Source: Panopea generosa (Eukaryota; Mollusca; Bivalvia; Adapedonta; Hiatellidae). Taken from it: a DNA stretch of 64,000 bases. Both the position numbers and the translations under genes were made by a program. Shown piece by piece: positions 47,900 through 60,714 of the stretch. The notes beneath the pieces are model-generated. The model made no database searches, had not been told where the DNA came from, and was given only the letters and a program-made list of their open reading frames with translations. Positions within the stretch are counted from its first letter, which is position 1, and each line of letters begins with the position of its first letter. Location: the NCBI GenBank assembly GCA_029582155.1, contig CM055901.1:38678616-38742615 (forward strand), read 5' to 3'.

Positions 47900-50800
47900 G
47901 CGTAATCTAGAAATGGTTTTTTTCCCCCCCCCAGGGGCAATTTTGTAGACTATAATTTTTTGAAAGTCTATTTTATGACAACAATTTTAAGAAATGTTTA
48001 CGCACTGGCCGTTGGGGCGTTTGTAAATTACAGCATTTTAAAATATGTTACCTTAAAAAATTTAAAAAAAAAATCATACTTTTTACTTTAAAAAAAATGT
48101 CTTAAAATAAACAGTAAATGTAGGAAACTGTCTTATTTCAAATTTACAGGATGTATACAATAAAAGTAATTGTTTTCAGATAGAAATTATCTATTTTTCT
48201 CATGACTAAGAATGCTGTAGTTTACGTTACTGCTAAAATTGCTATTAATTTTGTTTAACAACAAGCATTAAAAGGATATGTCATTTATTATGGAAAAAAC
48301 TTTTAATAACAAATGAAGCTACATGCAATACTGATGAAAATGCCATCAACTCTATTCAAGTTTCACATGTATATAACATGTATATAACGTTGTTATAATA
48401 GTATAAAACTATGTTACATGTCATTTTTATTAAACAAAGAAAACACACACTGAGTATTTGTGGTCAATTAACAATATTTATTTTACATTAAACATAGCTT
48501 ATGACAACAAATCAAACCACATACATAATTAATGACAAAAATTTACATATTGGGACGAATGTGTATATAATAATACATTACCTTAAGCCCAAATTACGTT
48601 ACACCCAATTTTAATGTTAACAAGACTAGATACATTGACTGAATATTCTGCTCATTAATAATGCCATTTTTAACATGATAGAAAATGAGCAACACACCCT
48701 ACCTATGCAAATTACACGATGAAATGATAATGCTACAGTAAAAAATGTTACATAAAATACAAATAAAATGACTACATATATTGACTAGAAAATTATAACA
48801 CCGCTCATCACGATATTACATGCATTGATGGTTTAATACAAAATCATTCAAACACAATTACATATAAAACAGACTTACTGCTGCATGCAGATAACTGATT
48901 TACGTTGCCTTGATTAAGGAATGAATCTATATTAAGGAGATAAGTATCATTATTCAAATAAAATTTACCAATGTTTGAAAATTAAGGAGGAAAGAAGTTG
49001 TTTAGTAAAAATAAACAACTTATTAAATCATGTTCATATTGACACTCTTTAAAGTTTGTGTACTTTACATGATATAATACATGCAACGTTGTACCAGATG
49101 TTCCAAACAAAACACATCGACATAATACTGTAGTCAGTATCCAAGTCATCTTCAAAGACATGTCAGTCATATTATCAAGTTTTAATTCGTCATCTTCTTC
49201 AGACTCAGACTCATGGAGGGAGTAAACTCATGTCGATGCTGTTATACGAATCTAGAATATTGCCTCGTCCCTGGTTCTTTTTTTGCAGAACGTGTCAAAT
49301 CTTAATTTGTTTACATGTGTATACTTTGGTTTACCATACATACAGCAGACATACTTTTCAATGCCCTCAAGCAATTCATCAGTGCATTCGTGTTCTTCAC
49401 CTAGTTTAAACAGTGCAGAAATATATTCGGGGTACTTTTCTACGATTTTTAGGGGAAGTGTTTTCCCTCTTCTTACGAACACACTCGTTGTGTCACACCC
49501 CATGAAACTGTGAATTGCTGGTAGTATTGAACAGATGTCTTCTCCTTTGTTTTCAGCAATCTCATTAACATTGAGAAGTCGTCGCTTGTTTCCTACACCA
49601 GTATTAAATAAAACAGTCCTGCTTATTTCTCTGGAGTACTTTGTAAGCAACACCAAGACATCTGTATCTGGAGATCTTACTATGACCTGGACTGTTGCAG
49701 GCTCTTTATCTCTAATGTGTAGACAGTGAAGTATGATTCGAGTGTCTGCCTCTTCATAAGATGAGAACAAAGCTTCTTCGGGATGCACTTCAACCGTGGC
49801 ACCGTCATGACAAGAGAGACTGTTACACATTTCTCCAAGGACATAGTGGATATGTCGACCTTGAAGCTTTTTGGCATAATTTTCAGTTTTCCATTGGTCG
49901 AAGAGCAGACGTAACAATTGTGTTTTGTTGTCATCGTTGGCCATAAAAGCCTTCCAGTCCTTAGGAGTTCTTGTTTTTTGACCAGATAACAGAAAGTTTG
50001 GGTAGATCCCCTTCTCTTGCGCTCAAATGATTTGATTGATGTGGGGTAATAAGTATCGGTGACAATCAACCCAACCATATTTTGGAAGCAGATTGAATAC
50101 AGTTGTTGGTTCGATGGCTGATTCTAGCAAATGCATCAATTTCGCCTTGTCAGTTTTCACAGGCATTCTTCAGCTGTCGCTTAGGACCAAGGAACTGGGC
50201 CAAGAGGAAAGGATAGTGTTAACTCAAGATCGATGTCATGCTGCAAAGACAGAAGCACCAGTTGCCCGAAGATGTTTCGTTCTGCTTTAATCTGAGTGAT
50301 TTTGTCAAAAATTTTGTTAAGATCTGCCTCGCTATTTCGTATTTTTGCAGGCTGGAGTTATTTATGGACCGATGCCTCTTCGGAAGCCATGTCTGTTACC
50401 TGCAGGATTGCCTCGACATATTTGGCTCTGCAATGACGAGTTTTACACCAGCGGAGTAATTGCGACTGAAACCAATAATACCTCCTTGGCATTTCGCATG
50501 TTTGTTGATTGTTTGTTCGATGTTTATATCAACAGGGTTTCCGGAGTTAGGCACAGAGGACCTCGAAACACTAAATCAGTTGCGTTTTAGCAGCTCCATG
50601 GCCCTTGGATGTGTAGTATCCAAATTCATTAGAGTCATCAGATACACTGGAACATATCTGGCATAGTTGTGGTGGTCATAGGCAAAGAACAGAGGACACA
50701 GTCTGTAGAGTGCGGCTATATGTACCTCTAAGTTGTTTTCCTTAGTGGCCTTGATAAGTGTCAGTATCATATGGATGATGTCGATGTTACGTAACCAAAA

Positions 50801-51890
50801 CTGAGCAGTTTTGCTACTGTCACCATTTCTGATGGATTCTTTGAATTCAATGTAGCGCTCAAAATAGTCATTACATTGCTGGGATGCCAATACTTGTGCT
50901 AATTTGTACTCAGTAAGATCTTGAGCAAGGTCATATAGCATGGTGAGTGAATCTTCAGAAATATTTTCAATGCAAGGGTTAATGTTTTCAAAACGTTTCA
51001 TTAGCAAGCGTTCAAGACACTCGGTAACCAGTTTATGAACTCTCAGAGCAAATTTTTATTTTTCAATGTTTGTTAAATCTCTTTGCACAATTTATTGATT
51101 TTGGGTATAACCTGCTTTGATATGTGTTTTGACCAGAGACGTATTTATATATACATTATGTAAACGTCTTTCACTTTGTTTTGACATTTTGTTGACTAAT
51201 TTAATGTTAAACTATGCATTTTTATAATTTCAATTTAGGTAAGGTAAATCCGGTAACGAAGGTTATTTCAGTTTTTTTTTGTATTACATACTATATCAGA
51301 CTATTCATGCAGTAAAACTGCAATATTTTGTTCATTAAATATTTAAAACGGTAAAACATATACATCAACATGAAATGTAATAATGCAAGATATCACTAAA
51401 TGTAACGTAAATTACACAGACGTAAGCATCACAATTACAGAAAAGTTACATTTCTACTTTATTTGGCATCCAGTAAATAACACAATCCAGTATATCTCTT
51501 GGGATTATGTTACATTAATCGAATTTACTCTTGTGTGTAATATTTTGATTTAAAAAAAGAGTTATTTATGTAACGTAGTTCCAGTAACGTAATATACACC
51601 GACTCTTTTGATGTCACAATATCAGAAACTGATACAAAAACATAACTGCTATGAGAAAGTGAGTTTTTAGGATGAATACATACACTCTAATTGCATTTGT
51701 ATTTATACCAAGAATATGATATGAAAGAATAAGGGTAACGTATTTTAAATGTACGTTACGCACTAAAGCCCCAACGCTCAGTACGTAAACATGTCTCAAT
51801 TTCTGGCATTTTTCCTGAAGTTTAAGAAAATCATACCCAAATAAATTGCCCCTAGGGGGGGAGCAGGGTCTATTGGCCGATCAAAGTCTA
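47900..51890 (-). mobile_element. 4.0 kb DNA transposon with about 160 bp inverted ends and 7 bp target duplication
   Basis: GTGTAGA of the array unit occurs on both sides (47893-47899 and 51891-51897). The ends are imperfect inverted repeats over about 160 bp, sharing a C-tract, AGGGGCAATTT, ATGTTTACG, CGTTGGGGC and a GTTACC box (47900-48052 against 51728-51890). The very tips match poorly (CTAGA). The interior is AT-rich with many TAACGT/ACGTTA motifs near both ends, and holds one decayed minus-strand gene (49180-51010). Insertion is younger than the array. Confidence 0.75.
49180..51010 (-). pseudogene. Decayed gene of an invertebrate repetitive family with an SPDTDVLVLL nuclease-like motif
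   Basis: The minus strand reads, N to C: a helical region (51007-50576) with 'LVKATKENN'-like text and 'NYARYVPVYLMTLMNL'. Broken middle pieces follow. Then comes an open 230-codon segment (49944-49252) with 'EEADTRIILH', 'RSPDTDVLVLL', 'NKRRLLNVNEIA', 'IHSFMGCDTTSVF' and 'NKLRFDTFC'. Acidic residues in EADT, SPDTD and GCDTT are spaced like a PIN/FEN-type nuclease fold; that reading is inference. From memory, this protein type recurs in many bivalve and cnidarian assemblies as uncharacterised proteins. Several frame changes and stops between 50080 and 50580 break it. Being the only gene between the inverted ends, it is the candidate transposition protein. Confidence 0.65.
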
Positions 51891-54800
51891 GTGTAGATTA
51901 TTCTCATTGATATGTTTACTTGCTGCTTAGATGTACTGCAGTGCTTCATTGTGATGGAGGCATTGATGGGTTGTAGATTATTCTCATTGGTATGTTTACA
52001 TTCTGCTAAGGCTTACTGCAGTGCTTCATTGTGATGGAGGAATTGAGGGGGTGTAGATTATTCTCATTGATATGTTTACTTGCTGCTAAGGCTTACTGCA
52101 GTGCTTCATTGTGATGGAGGCATCGAGGGGGTGTAGATCATTCTCATTGATATGTTTACTTGCTGATTAGACTAACTGCAGTGCTTTATTGTGATGGGGG
52201 CATTGAGGGGGTATAGATCATTCTCATTGATATGTTTACTTGCTGCTTAGACTTACTGCAGTGCTTTTTTGTGATGGTTGCATTGAGGGGTTATAGATCA
52301 TTCTCATTGATATGTTTACTTGCTGCATAGGCTTTCTGCAGTGCTTCATTGTGTTATGGGGATTGAGGGGATATTGATCATTCTTATTGACATGTTTACT
52401 TGCTGCTTAGGCAGACTGCAGTGCTTCATTGTGATGGGGGCATTGAGGGGAAAAAGATCATTCTCATTGATATGTTTACTTGCTGCTAAGGCTTTCTGCA
52501 GTGCTTTATTGTGATGGGAGCATCGAGAGGGTGTAGATCATTCTCATTGATATGTTTACTTGCTGCTTAGGCTTACTGCAATGCTTCAATGTGATGGGGT
52601 CATTGAGGGGGTATAATTATTTCTCATTGATATGTTTACTTGCTGCTTAGGCCTACTGCAGTGCTTTATTGTGATGGGGGCTTTGAGGTTGTGTAGATCA
52701 TTCTCATTGATATGTTTACTTGTTGCTTAGGCTGACTGCAATGTTTCATTGTGATGGGGGACATCGAGGGGGTATAATTATTTCTTATTGATATGTTTAC
52801 TTGCTGCTTAGGCCTACTGCAGTGCTTTATTGTGATGGGGGCTTTGAGGTTGTGTAGATCATTCTCATTGATATGTTTACTTGCTGCTTAGGCAGACTGC
52901 AGTGCTTCATTGTGATGGGGGCATTGAGGGGGAAAAGATCATTCTCATAGATATGTTTACTTTCTGCTTAGGCTTACTGCAGTGCTTAATTTTGATGAGG
53001 GCATTGAGGGGGTGTAGATCATTCTCACTGATATGTTTACTTGCTGCTTAGGCTTACTGCAGTGCTTAATTGTGATGGGAGCATCAAGGGGATGTAGATC
53101 ATTCCCATTGATATGTTTACTTGCTGCTTAGGCTTACTGCAGTGCCGTATTGTGATGGGGGGCATCGTGGGGGTATAGATCATTCTCATTGATATGTTTA
53201 CTTACTGCTTAGGCTTACTGCAGTGCTTCATTATGATGGGGGCATTGAGGAGGTGTACATTATTCTCATTGATATGTTTAGTTGCTGCTTAGACTGACTG
53301 CAGTGCTTCATTGTGATGGAGGCAATGAGGGGGTGTAGATCATTCTCATTGATATGTTTACTTGCTGCTTAGGTTTACTGCAGTGCTTAATTGTGATGGG
53401 AGCATCGAGGGGGTGTAGATCATTCCCATTGATATGTTTACTTGCTGCTTATGGTTACTGCAGTGCTTCATTGTGATGGGGGCATTGAGGAGGTGTAGAT
53501 TATTCTCATTGATATGTTTATTTGCTGCTTTGACTGACTGCAGTGCTTCATTGTGATGGAGGCAATGAGGGGGTGTAGATCATTCTCATTGATATGTTTA
53601 CTTGCTGCTTAGGCTTACTGCAATGCTTCATTGTGATTGGGTCATTGAGGGGGTATAATTATTTCTCATTGATATGTTTACTTGCTGCTTAGGCTTACTG
53701 CAGTGCTTCATTGTGATATTGGCATTGACGGGATATTGATCATTCTTATTGATATGTTTACTTGCTGCATAGGCTTTCTGCAGTGCTTCATTGTGATGGG
53801 GGCATTGAGGGGGTGTAGATCATTCTCATAGATATGTTTACTTGCTGCTTAGGCTTACTGTTGTGCCTTATTGTGATGGAGGCATTGAGGGGATATAGAT
53901 CATTCTGATTGATATGTTTACTTGCTCCTTAGACTGACTGCAGTGCTTTATTGTGATGGGGGCATTTTGGGGGTATAGACCATTCTCATTGATATGTTTA
54001 CTTGCTGCTAAGACTTACTGCAGTGCTTCATTGTGATGGGGGCATCAAGGGGATGCAGATCATTCTCATTGATATGTTTACTTGCTGCTAAGACTTACTG
54101 CAGTGCTTAATTGTGATGGAGGCATTGAGGGGATGTAGATCATTCTCATTGATATGTTTACTTGCTGCTTAGGCTCACTGCAGTGCTTTATTGTGATGGA
54201 GGCTTTGAGGGTGTGTAGATCATTCTCATTGATATGTTTACTTGCTGCTTAGGCTAACTACAGTGCTTTATTGTGATTGAGGCTTTGAGGGTGTGTATAT
54301 CATTCTCATTGATATGTTTACATTCTGCTTAGGCTTACTGCAGTGCTTTATTGTGATGGGGGACTTTAAGGGGGTGTATATCATTCTCATTGATATGTTT
54401 ACTTGCTTGTTAGGCTGACTGCAGTGCTTCATTGTGATGGGGGCATCGAGGGGTGTAGATCATTCTCACTGATATGTTTACTTCCTGCTTAGGCTTACTG
54501 CAGTGCTTTATTGTGATGAGAGCATCAAGGGGTATAGATCATTCTCATTGATATGTTTACTTGCTGCTTAGGCTTACTGCAGTGCTTCATTGTGATGGGG
54601 GCATTGAGGAGGTGTAGATTATTATCATTGATATGTTTACTTGCTGCGTAGGCTTTCTGTAGTGCTTCATTGTGATGGGGGCATTGAGGGGGTGTAGATC
54701 ATTCTCATAGATATGTTTACTTTCTGCTTAGGCTTACTGTTGTGCTTTATTTTGATGGAGGCATTGAGTGAATATAGATCATTCTGATTGATATGTTTAC

Positions 54801-57800
54801 TTGCTCCTTAGACTTACTGCAGTGCTTTGTTGTGATGGGGGCATTGAGGGGGTATAGATCATTCTCATTGATATGTTTACTTGCTGCTAAAACTTACTGC
54901 AGTGCTTCATTGTGATGGGAGCATCAAGGGGGTGCAGATCATTCTCATTGATATGTTAACTTCCTGCTTAGGCTTACTGCAGTGCTTTATTGTGATGGGG
55001 GCTTTGAGTGGGTGTAGATCATTCTCATTGATATGTTTACTTGCTGTTAGGCTGACTGCATTGCTTCATTGTGATGGGGGGCATTGAGGGGTGTAGATCA
55101 TTCTCATTGATATGTTTACTTGCTGTTAGGCTGACTGCAGTGCTTCATTGTGATGGGGACATCGTGGGGTGTAGATCATTCTCACTGATATGTTTACTTG
55201 CTGCTTAGGCTGACTGCAGTGCTTTATTCTGATGATAACATCGAGGGGGGTATAGATCATTCTCATTGATGTGTTTACTTGCTCCTTAGGCTTACTGCAG
55301 TGCTTCATTGTGATTGGGGCATTGAGGAGGTGTAGTTTATTCTGATTGATATGTTTACTTGCTGCTTAGACATACTGCAGTGCTTCATTGTGATAGAGGA
55401 TGTTGCTTAGGCTTACTGCAGTGCTTCATTGTGATAGAGGTAATGAGGTGGTGTAGATCATTCTCATTGATATGATTACTTGCTGCTTAGACTTACTGCA
55501 GTGCTACATTATGATGGGGGCATTGAGGGGTATAGATCATTCTCATTGATATGTTTACTTGCTGCTTAGGCTTTCTGCAGTGCTTCTTTGTGATGGGGGC
55601 ATTGAGGAGGTGTAGTTTTTTCTCATTGATATGTTTGCTGGCTGCTTAGACGTACTGCAGTGCTTCATTGTGATAGAGGATGCTGCTAAGGCTGACTGCA
55701 GTGCTTCATTGTGATGGGTGACATCAAAGGGGTGTAGATCATTCTCATTGATATGTTAACTTGCTGCTTAGACTTACTGCAGTGCTTCATTGTAATGGAG
55801 GCATTGAGGGGTATAGATCATTCTCATTGATATGTTTACTTGCTGCTTAGACTAACTGCAGTGCTTTATTGTGATGGGGGCATTGAGGGGATATAGATCA
55901 TTCTCATTGGTATGTTTACTTGCTTCATAGGCTTTTTGCAGTGCTTCATTGTGATGGAGGCATTGATGGGTTGTAGATTATTCTCATTGGTATGTTAACA
56001 TGCTGCTTAGGCTTACTGCAGTGCTTCATTGAGATGGAGGCATTGAGAGGGTGTAGATTATTCTCAGTGATATGTGTACATGCTGCTTAGGCTTACTGCA
56101 GTGCTTCATGGTGATGGGGGACATCAATGGGGTGTAGATCATTTTCATTGATGTTTACTTGCTGCTTAGACTTACTGCAGTGCTTCATTATGATGGGGGC
56201 ATTAAGGTGTATAGATCATTCTCATTGATATGTTTACTTGCTGCTTAGGCAGACTGCAATGCTTCATTGTGATTGGGTCATTGAGGGGGTATAATTATTT
56301 CTCATTGATATGTTTACTTGCTGCTTAGGCTTACTGCAGTGCTTCATTGTGATATTGGCATTGACGGGATATTGATCATTCTTATTGATATGTTTACTTG
56401 CTGCATAGGCTTTCTGCAGTGCTTCATTGTGATGGGGGCATTGAGGGGGTGTAGATCATTCTCATAGATATGTTTACTTGCTGCTTAGGCTTACTGTTGT
56501 GCCTTATTGTGATGGAGGCATTGAGGGGATATAGATCATTCTGATTGATATGTCTACTTGCTCCTTAGACTTACTGCAGTGCTTTGTTGTGATGGGGGCA
56601 TTGAGGGGGTATAGATCATTCTCATTGATATGTTTACTTGCTGCTAAAACTTACTGCAGTGCTTCATTGTGATGGGAGCATCAAGGGGGTGCAGATCATT
56701 CTCATTGATATGTTAACTTCCTGCTTAGGCTTACTGCAGTGCTTTATTGTAATGGGGGCTTTGAGTGGGTGTAGATCATTCTCATTGATATGTTTACTTG
56801 CTGTTAGGCTGACTGCACTGCTTCATTGTGATGGGGGGCATTGAGGGGTGTAGATCATTCTCATTGATATGTTTACTTGCTGTTAGGCTGACTGCAGTGC
56901 TTCATTGTGATGGGGACATAGTGGGGTGTAGATCATTCTCACTGATATGTTTACTTGCTGCTTAGGCTGACTGCAGTGCTTTATTCTGATGATAACATCG
57001 AGGGGGGTATAGATCATTCTCATTGATATGTTTACTTGCTCCTTAGGCTTACTGCAGTGCTTCATTGTGATGGGGGCATTGAGGAGGTGTAGTTTATTCT
57101 GATTGATATATTTACTTGCTGCTTAGACATACTGCAGTGCTTCATTGTGATAGAGGATGTTGCTTAGGCTTACTGCAGTGCTTCATTGTGATAGAGGTAA
57201 TGAGGTGGTGTAGATCATTCTCATTGATATGATTACTTGCTGCTTAGACTTACTGCAGTGCTACATTATGATGGGGGCATTGAGGGGTATAGATCATTCT
57301 CATTGATATGTTTACTTGCTGCTTAGGCTTTCTGCAGTGCTTCTTTGTGATGGGGGCATTGAGGAGGTGTAGTTTTTTCTCATTGATATGTTTGCTGGCT
57401 GCTTAGACGTACTGCAGTGCTTCATTGTGATAGAGGATGCTGCTCAGGCTGACTGCAGTGCTTCATTGTGATGGGCGACATCAAGGGGGTGAAGATCATT
57501 CTCATTGATATGTTAACTTGCTGCTTAGACTTACTGCAGTGCTTCATTGTAATGGAGGCATTGAGGGGTATAGATCATTCTCATTGATATGTTAACTTGC
57601 TGCTTAGACTAACTGCAGTGCTTTATTGTGATGGGAGCATTGAGGGGATATAGATCATTCTCATTGGTATGTTTACTTGCTTCATAGGCTTTTTGCAGTG
57701 CTTCATTGTGATGGAGGCATTGATGGGTTGTAGATTATTCTCATTGGTATGTTAACATGCTGCTTAGGCTTACTGCAGTGCTTCATTGGGATGGAGGCAT

Positions 57801-58555
57801 TGAGAGGGTGTAGATTATTCTCAGTGATATGTTTACATGCTGCTTAGGCTTACTGCAGTGCTTCATGGTGATGGGGGACATCAATGGGGTGTAGATCATT
57901 TTCATTGATGTTTACTTGCTGCTTAGACTGACTGCAGTGCTTCATTATGATGGGGGCATTAAGGTGTATATATCATTCTCATTGATATGTTTACTTGCTG
58001 CTTAGATTCACTGCAGTGCTTCATTGTGATGGGGGCATTGAGTAGGTGTAGATTATTCTCATTGATATGTTTACTTGCTGCTTAGGCTAACTGCAGTGCT
58101 TCATTGTGATAGAGGTATTGAGGGAGTGTAGATCATTCTGATTGATATGTTTACTTGGTGCTTAAGCTTACTGTAGTGCTTCATTGTGATTGGGGCATTC
58201 AGGGGGTGTAGATAATTCTTATTGGTATGTTTTTTTTGCTGCTTAGGCTTTTTCCAGTACTTCATTGTGATGGTGGCAGTGAAGGTGTAAAGATCATTCT
58301 GATTGATATGTTACTTGCTGCTAAGGATATCTGTAGTGCTTCATTGTGATGGGGGCATTAAGGCGATAAAGGTCATTTTGATTGATATGTTTACTTGCTG
58401 CTTAGGCTTACTGCAGTTCTTCATTGTGATGGTGGCATTGAGGGGATATAGATCATTCTTATTGATATGTTTACTTGCTGCTTTACCTTACTGCAGTGCT
58501 TCATTGTGATGGTGGCATTGAGGGGATATAGATCATTCTCATTGATATGTTAACC
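51891..58555. repeat. 80 bp minisatellite, block 2 (about 83 copies) with a 1757 bp higher-order duplication
   Basis: Same unit as block 1. The first units (51891-52140) closely follow the order of 47567-47850 before the transposon. About 54640-56240 is repeated at 56397-57997 with a constant 1757 bp offset and very few differences, including irregular short units such as GATAGAGGATGTTGCTTAGG, showing a recent tandem duplication of about 22 units. Variation in unit ends (TTGAGG/ATCGAGG) is otherwise high. Confidence 0.93.
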
Positions 58556-59233
58556 AGGGCTTGAATTTAACTTTTTTGTGCATTGGCAATTTTGGCCAGT
58601 GCTTAAAATTTCAACTGGCCAAATTTGAAACTAACTAGCCAAACCAATTTTTGCAGAAACTTGTAATCCTAAATGTCTTAATAAACCCAAAATTAATTGT
58701 TTCAAAGCCTTCGTGTTATTTAATATGCATTATTAGCTTGTATTTATTTTATAGACAATGGTATCAAGGTTATTATATATGTTAGGGTACAATTCGAAGC
58801 AGTACTTTATGAAACAAAATATTTTAACATATAAAATTGTCTTTGTTATTTATTATTCTACCATAAATAAATGCATACAATGATATATCATAAATAAACA
58901 CTTTTAACTAAACAAAAATATGAATCATGGGTTCAACGATAACAAGTGTACAGAGACTGAGATTGAAACATACACACATTTCTATTTATAGAATTTATAT
59001 AGCCAATGGCCATTCATTTTAAAATTAGATCTGGCCAAGGACAATTGTTTAACATGTGTGTTAATGTTAAACTGTCACTCCCATTTCATTACAGTATTAA
59101 CGGAAGGATTATTTCTCTTTTTTCTTGTTGGGACTCCCTTTCATTTGTCAGTTCAATGGAGAAAAAGTTGTTATTTTAGCAGCTATTTTAACAGCTGACA
59201 AAATATGTAAACAATAAATTTGACGAGTTTCAA
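58556..59233. mobile_element. 678 bp non-tandem interruption of the 80 bp array
   Basis: It begins CCAGGGCTTGAATTTAACTT within a unit and ends AATTTGACGAGTTTCAAC before the array resumes at TTACTGCTTAGG. Near the start TGGCCAGTGC and ACTGGCCA form short inverted motifs. There is no ORF, and neither terminal repeats nor a target duplication are clear. Probably an inserted repeat fragment; family not recognised. Confidence 0.45.
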
Positions 59234-60355
59234 CTTACTGCTTAGGCTAATTGCAGTGCTTTATTGTGATGGGGGCATTGATGGGGTATAGTTCATTCTC
59301 ATTGATATGTTTACTTTCTGCTTAGACTGACTGCAGTGCTTCATTGATATTGGGGCATTGAGGGGGTATAGATCATTCTCATTGATATGTTTACTTGCTG
59401 CTTAGGCTAACTACAGTGCTTCATTGTGATGATGCCATTGAGGGGGTGTAGATCATTCTCATTGATATGTTTACTTGCTACTTTGGCTAACTGCAGTGCT
59501 TCATTGTGATGGGGCCATTGAGGAGGTATAGATCATTCTCATTGATATGTTTACTTGCTGCTTTGGCTGACTTCAGTGCTTCATTGTGATGGGGGCATTG
59601 ATGGGGTATATTTCATTCTCATTGATATGTTTACTTTCTGCTTAGACTGACTGCAGTGCTTCATTGTGATGGGGGTATTGAGGGGATATAGATCATTCTC
59701 ATTGATATGTTTACATGCTGCTTAGGCTTACTGCAGTGCTTCATTGTGATGAGGGACATCGAGGGGATGTATATCATTCTCATTGATATGTTTACTTGCT
59801 GCTTAGGCTTACTGCAGTGCTTCATTGTGATGGGGGGGCATTGAGTGGGTAAAGATCTTTCTCGTTGACATGTTTACTTACTGCTTAAGCTTACAGCAGT
59901 GCTTTATTGTGCCATTGGGTGGATGTAGATCATTCTCATTGATATGTTTACTTTCTGCTTAGGCTTACTGCAGTGCTGTTTTGTGATGGGGGCATTGAGG
60001 GGGTATAGATCATTCTCATTGATATGTTTACTTACTGCTTAGCTTACTGCAGTGCTTCATTGTGATGGGGGCATTGAGGGGGTATAGATCATTCTCATTG
60101 ATATGTTTACTTGCTGCTTAGGCTTACTGCAGTGCTTCATTGTGATGGGGGCATCGATGGGGGTATAGATCATTCTCATTGATATGTTTACTTACTGCTT
60201 AGCTTACTGCAGTGCTTCATTGTGATGGGGGCATCGAGGGGGTGTAGATCAATTCTCATTGTTATGTTTACTTACTGCTTAGGCTTACTGCAGTGCTTCA
60301 TTGTGATGGGGGGCATTGAGGGGGTATAGGTCATTCTCATTAATATATTTAGTTC
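59234..60355. repeat. 80 bp minisatellite, block 3 (about 14 copies)
   Basis: Same unit as blocks 1 and 2, ending about 125 bp before the third host exon. Confidence 0.93.
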
Positions 60356-60481
60356 ACATTTGTAATTGATGTCACTAATAATGTTAATCAGAGGTTTATT
60401 AATTTTATGAAATGAGGTGTTTTCCGAGGTAAATTTTTAGATTATTAAACAACAAAATTGATTTTGTTACTGTATTTTCAG

Positions 60482-60555
60482 TGGAAGGCGGTTATTGTCA
60501 TCATTATGCTAGTCTTTTGTCATCCAGTAATTCTCGCCAGTCAACAAAATCACAG
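60482..60555 (+). CDS. Host gene exon C (25 codons with the split codon)
   Basis: The acceptor is a strong CTGTATTTTCAG (ends 60481) and the donor is CACAG|GTAACA (60556). Its first two bases complete the codon split by exon B. It then reads VEGGYCHHYASLL followed by a Ser-rich tail (SSSNSRQSTKSQ) and ends in phase 0. Length 74 bp plus the 73 bp of exon B is exactly 49 codons. The Gly-Gly-Tyr-Cys-His-His patch and Ser-rich run give no firm family; a linker before a catalytic domain is possible. The rest of the gene lies beyond the window. Confidence 0.7.
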
Positions 60556-60714
60556 GTAACATAGCATTCCTTAATAGATTAAGTTTGTTTCAGTAATTTA
60601 TATATGAAATATTCTTTTACAAGTAACTAGAACATTTATAAAAGTTTATACAGATGATGAATACCAACAAAGGGGATTTTTTTCTTGAAATATTTCTAAA
60701 CTGTTCCCTCATCT

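Noticed and set aside
50093-50666. Several + strand ORFs in the 47900-51890 element
   Set aside because: They are antisense shadows of the minus-strand gene, which carries the recognisable motifs.
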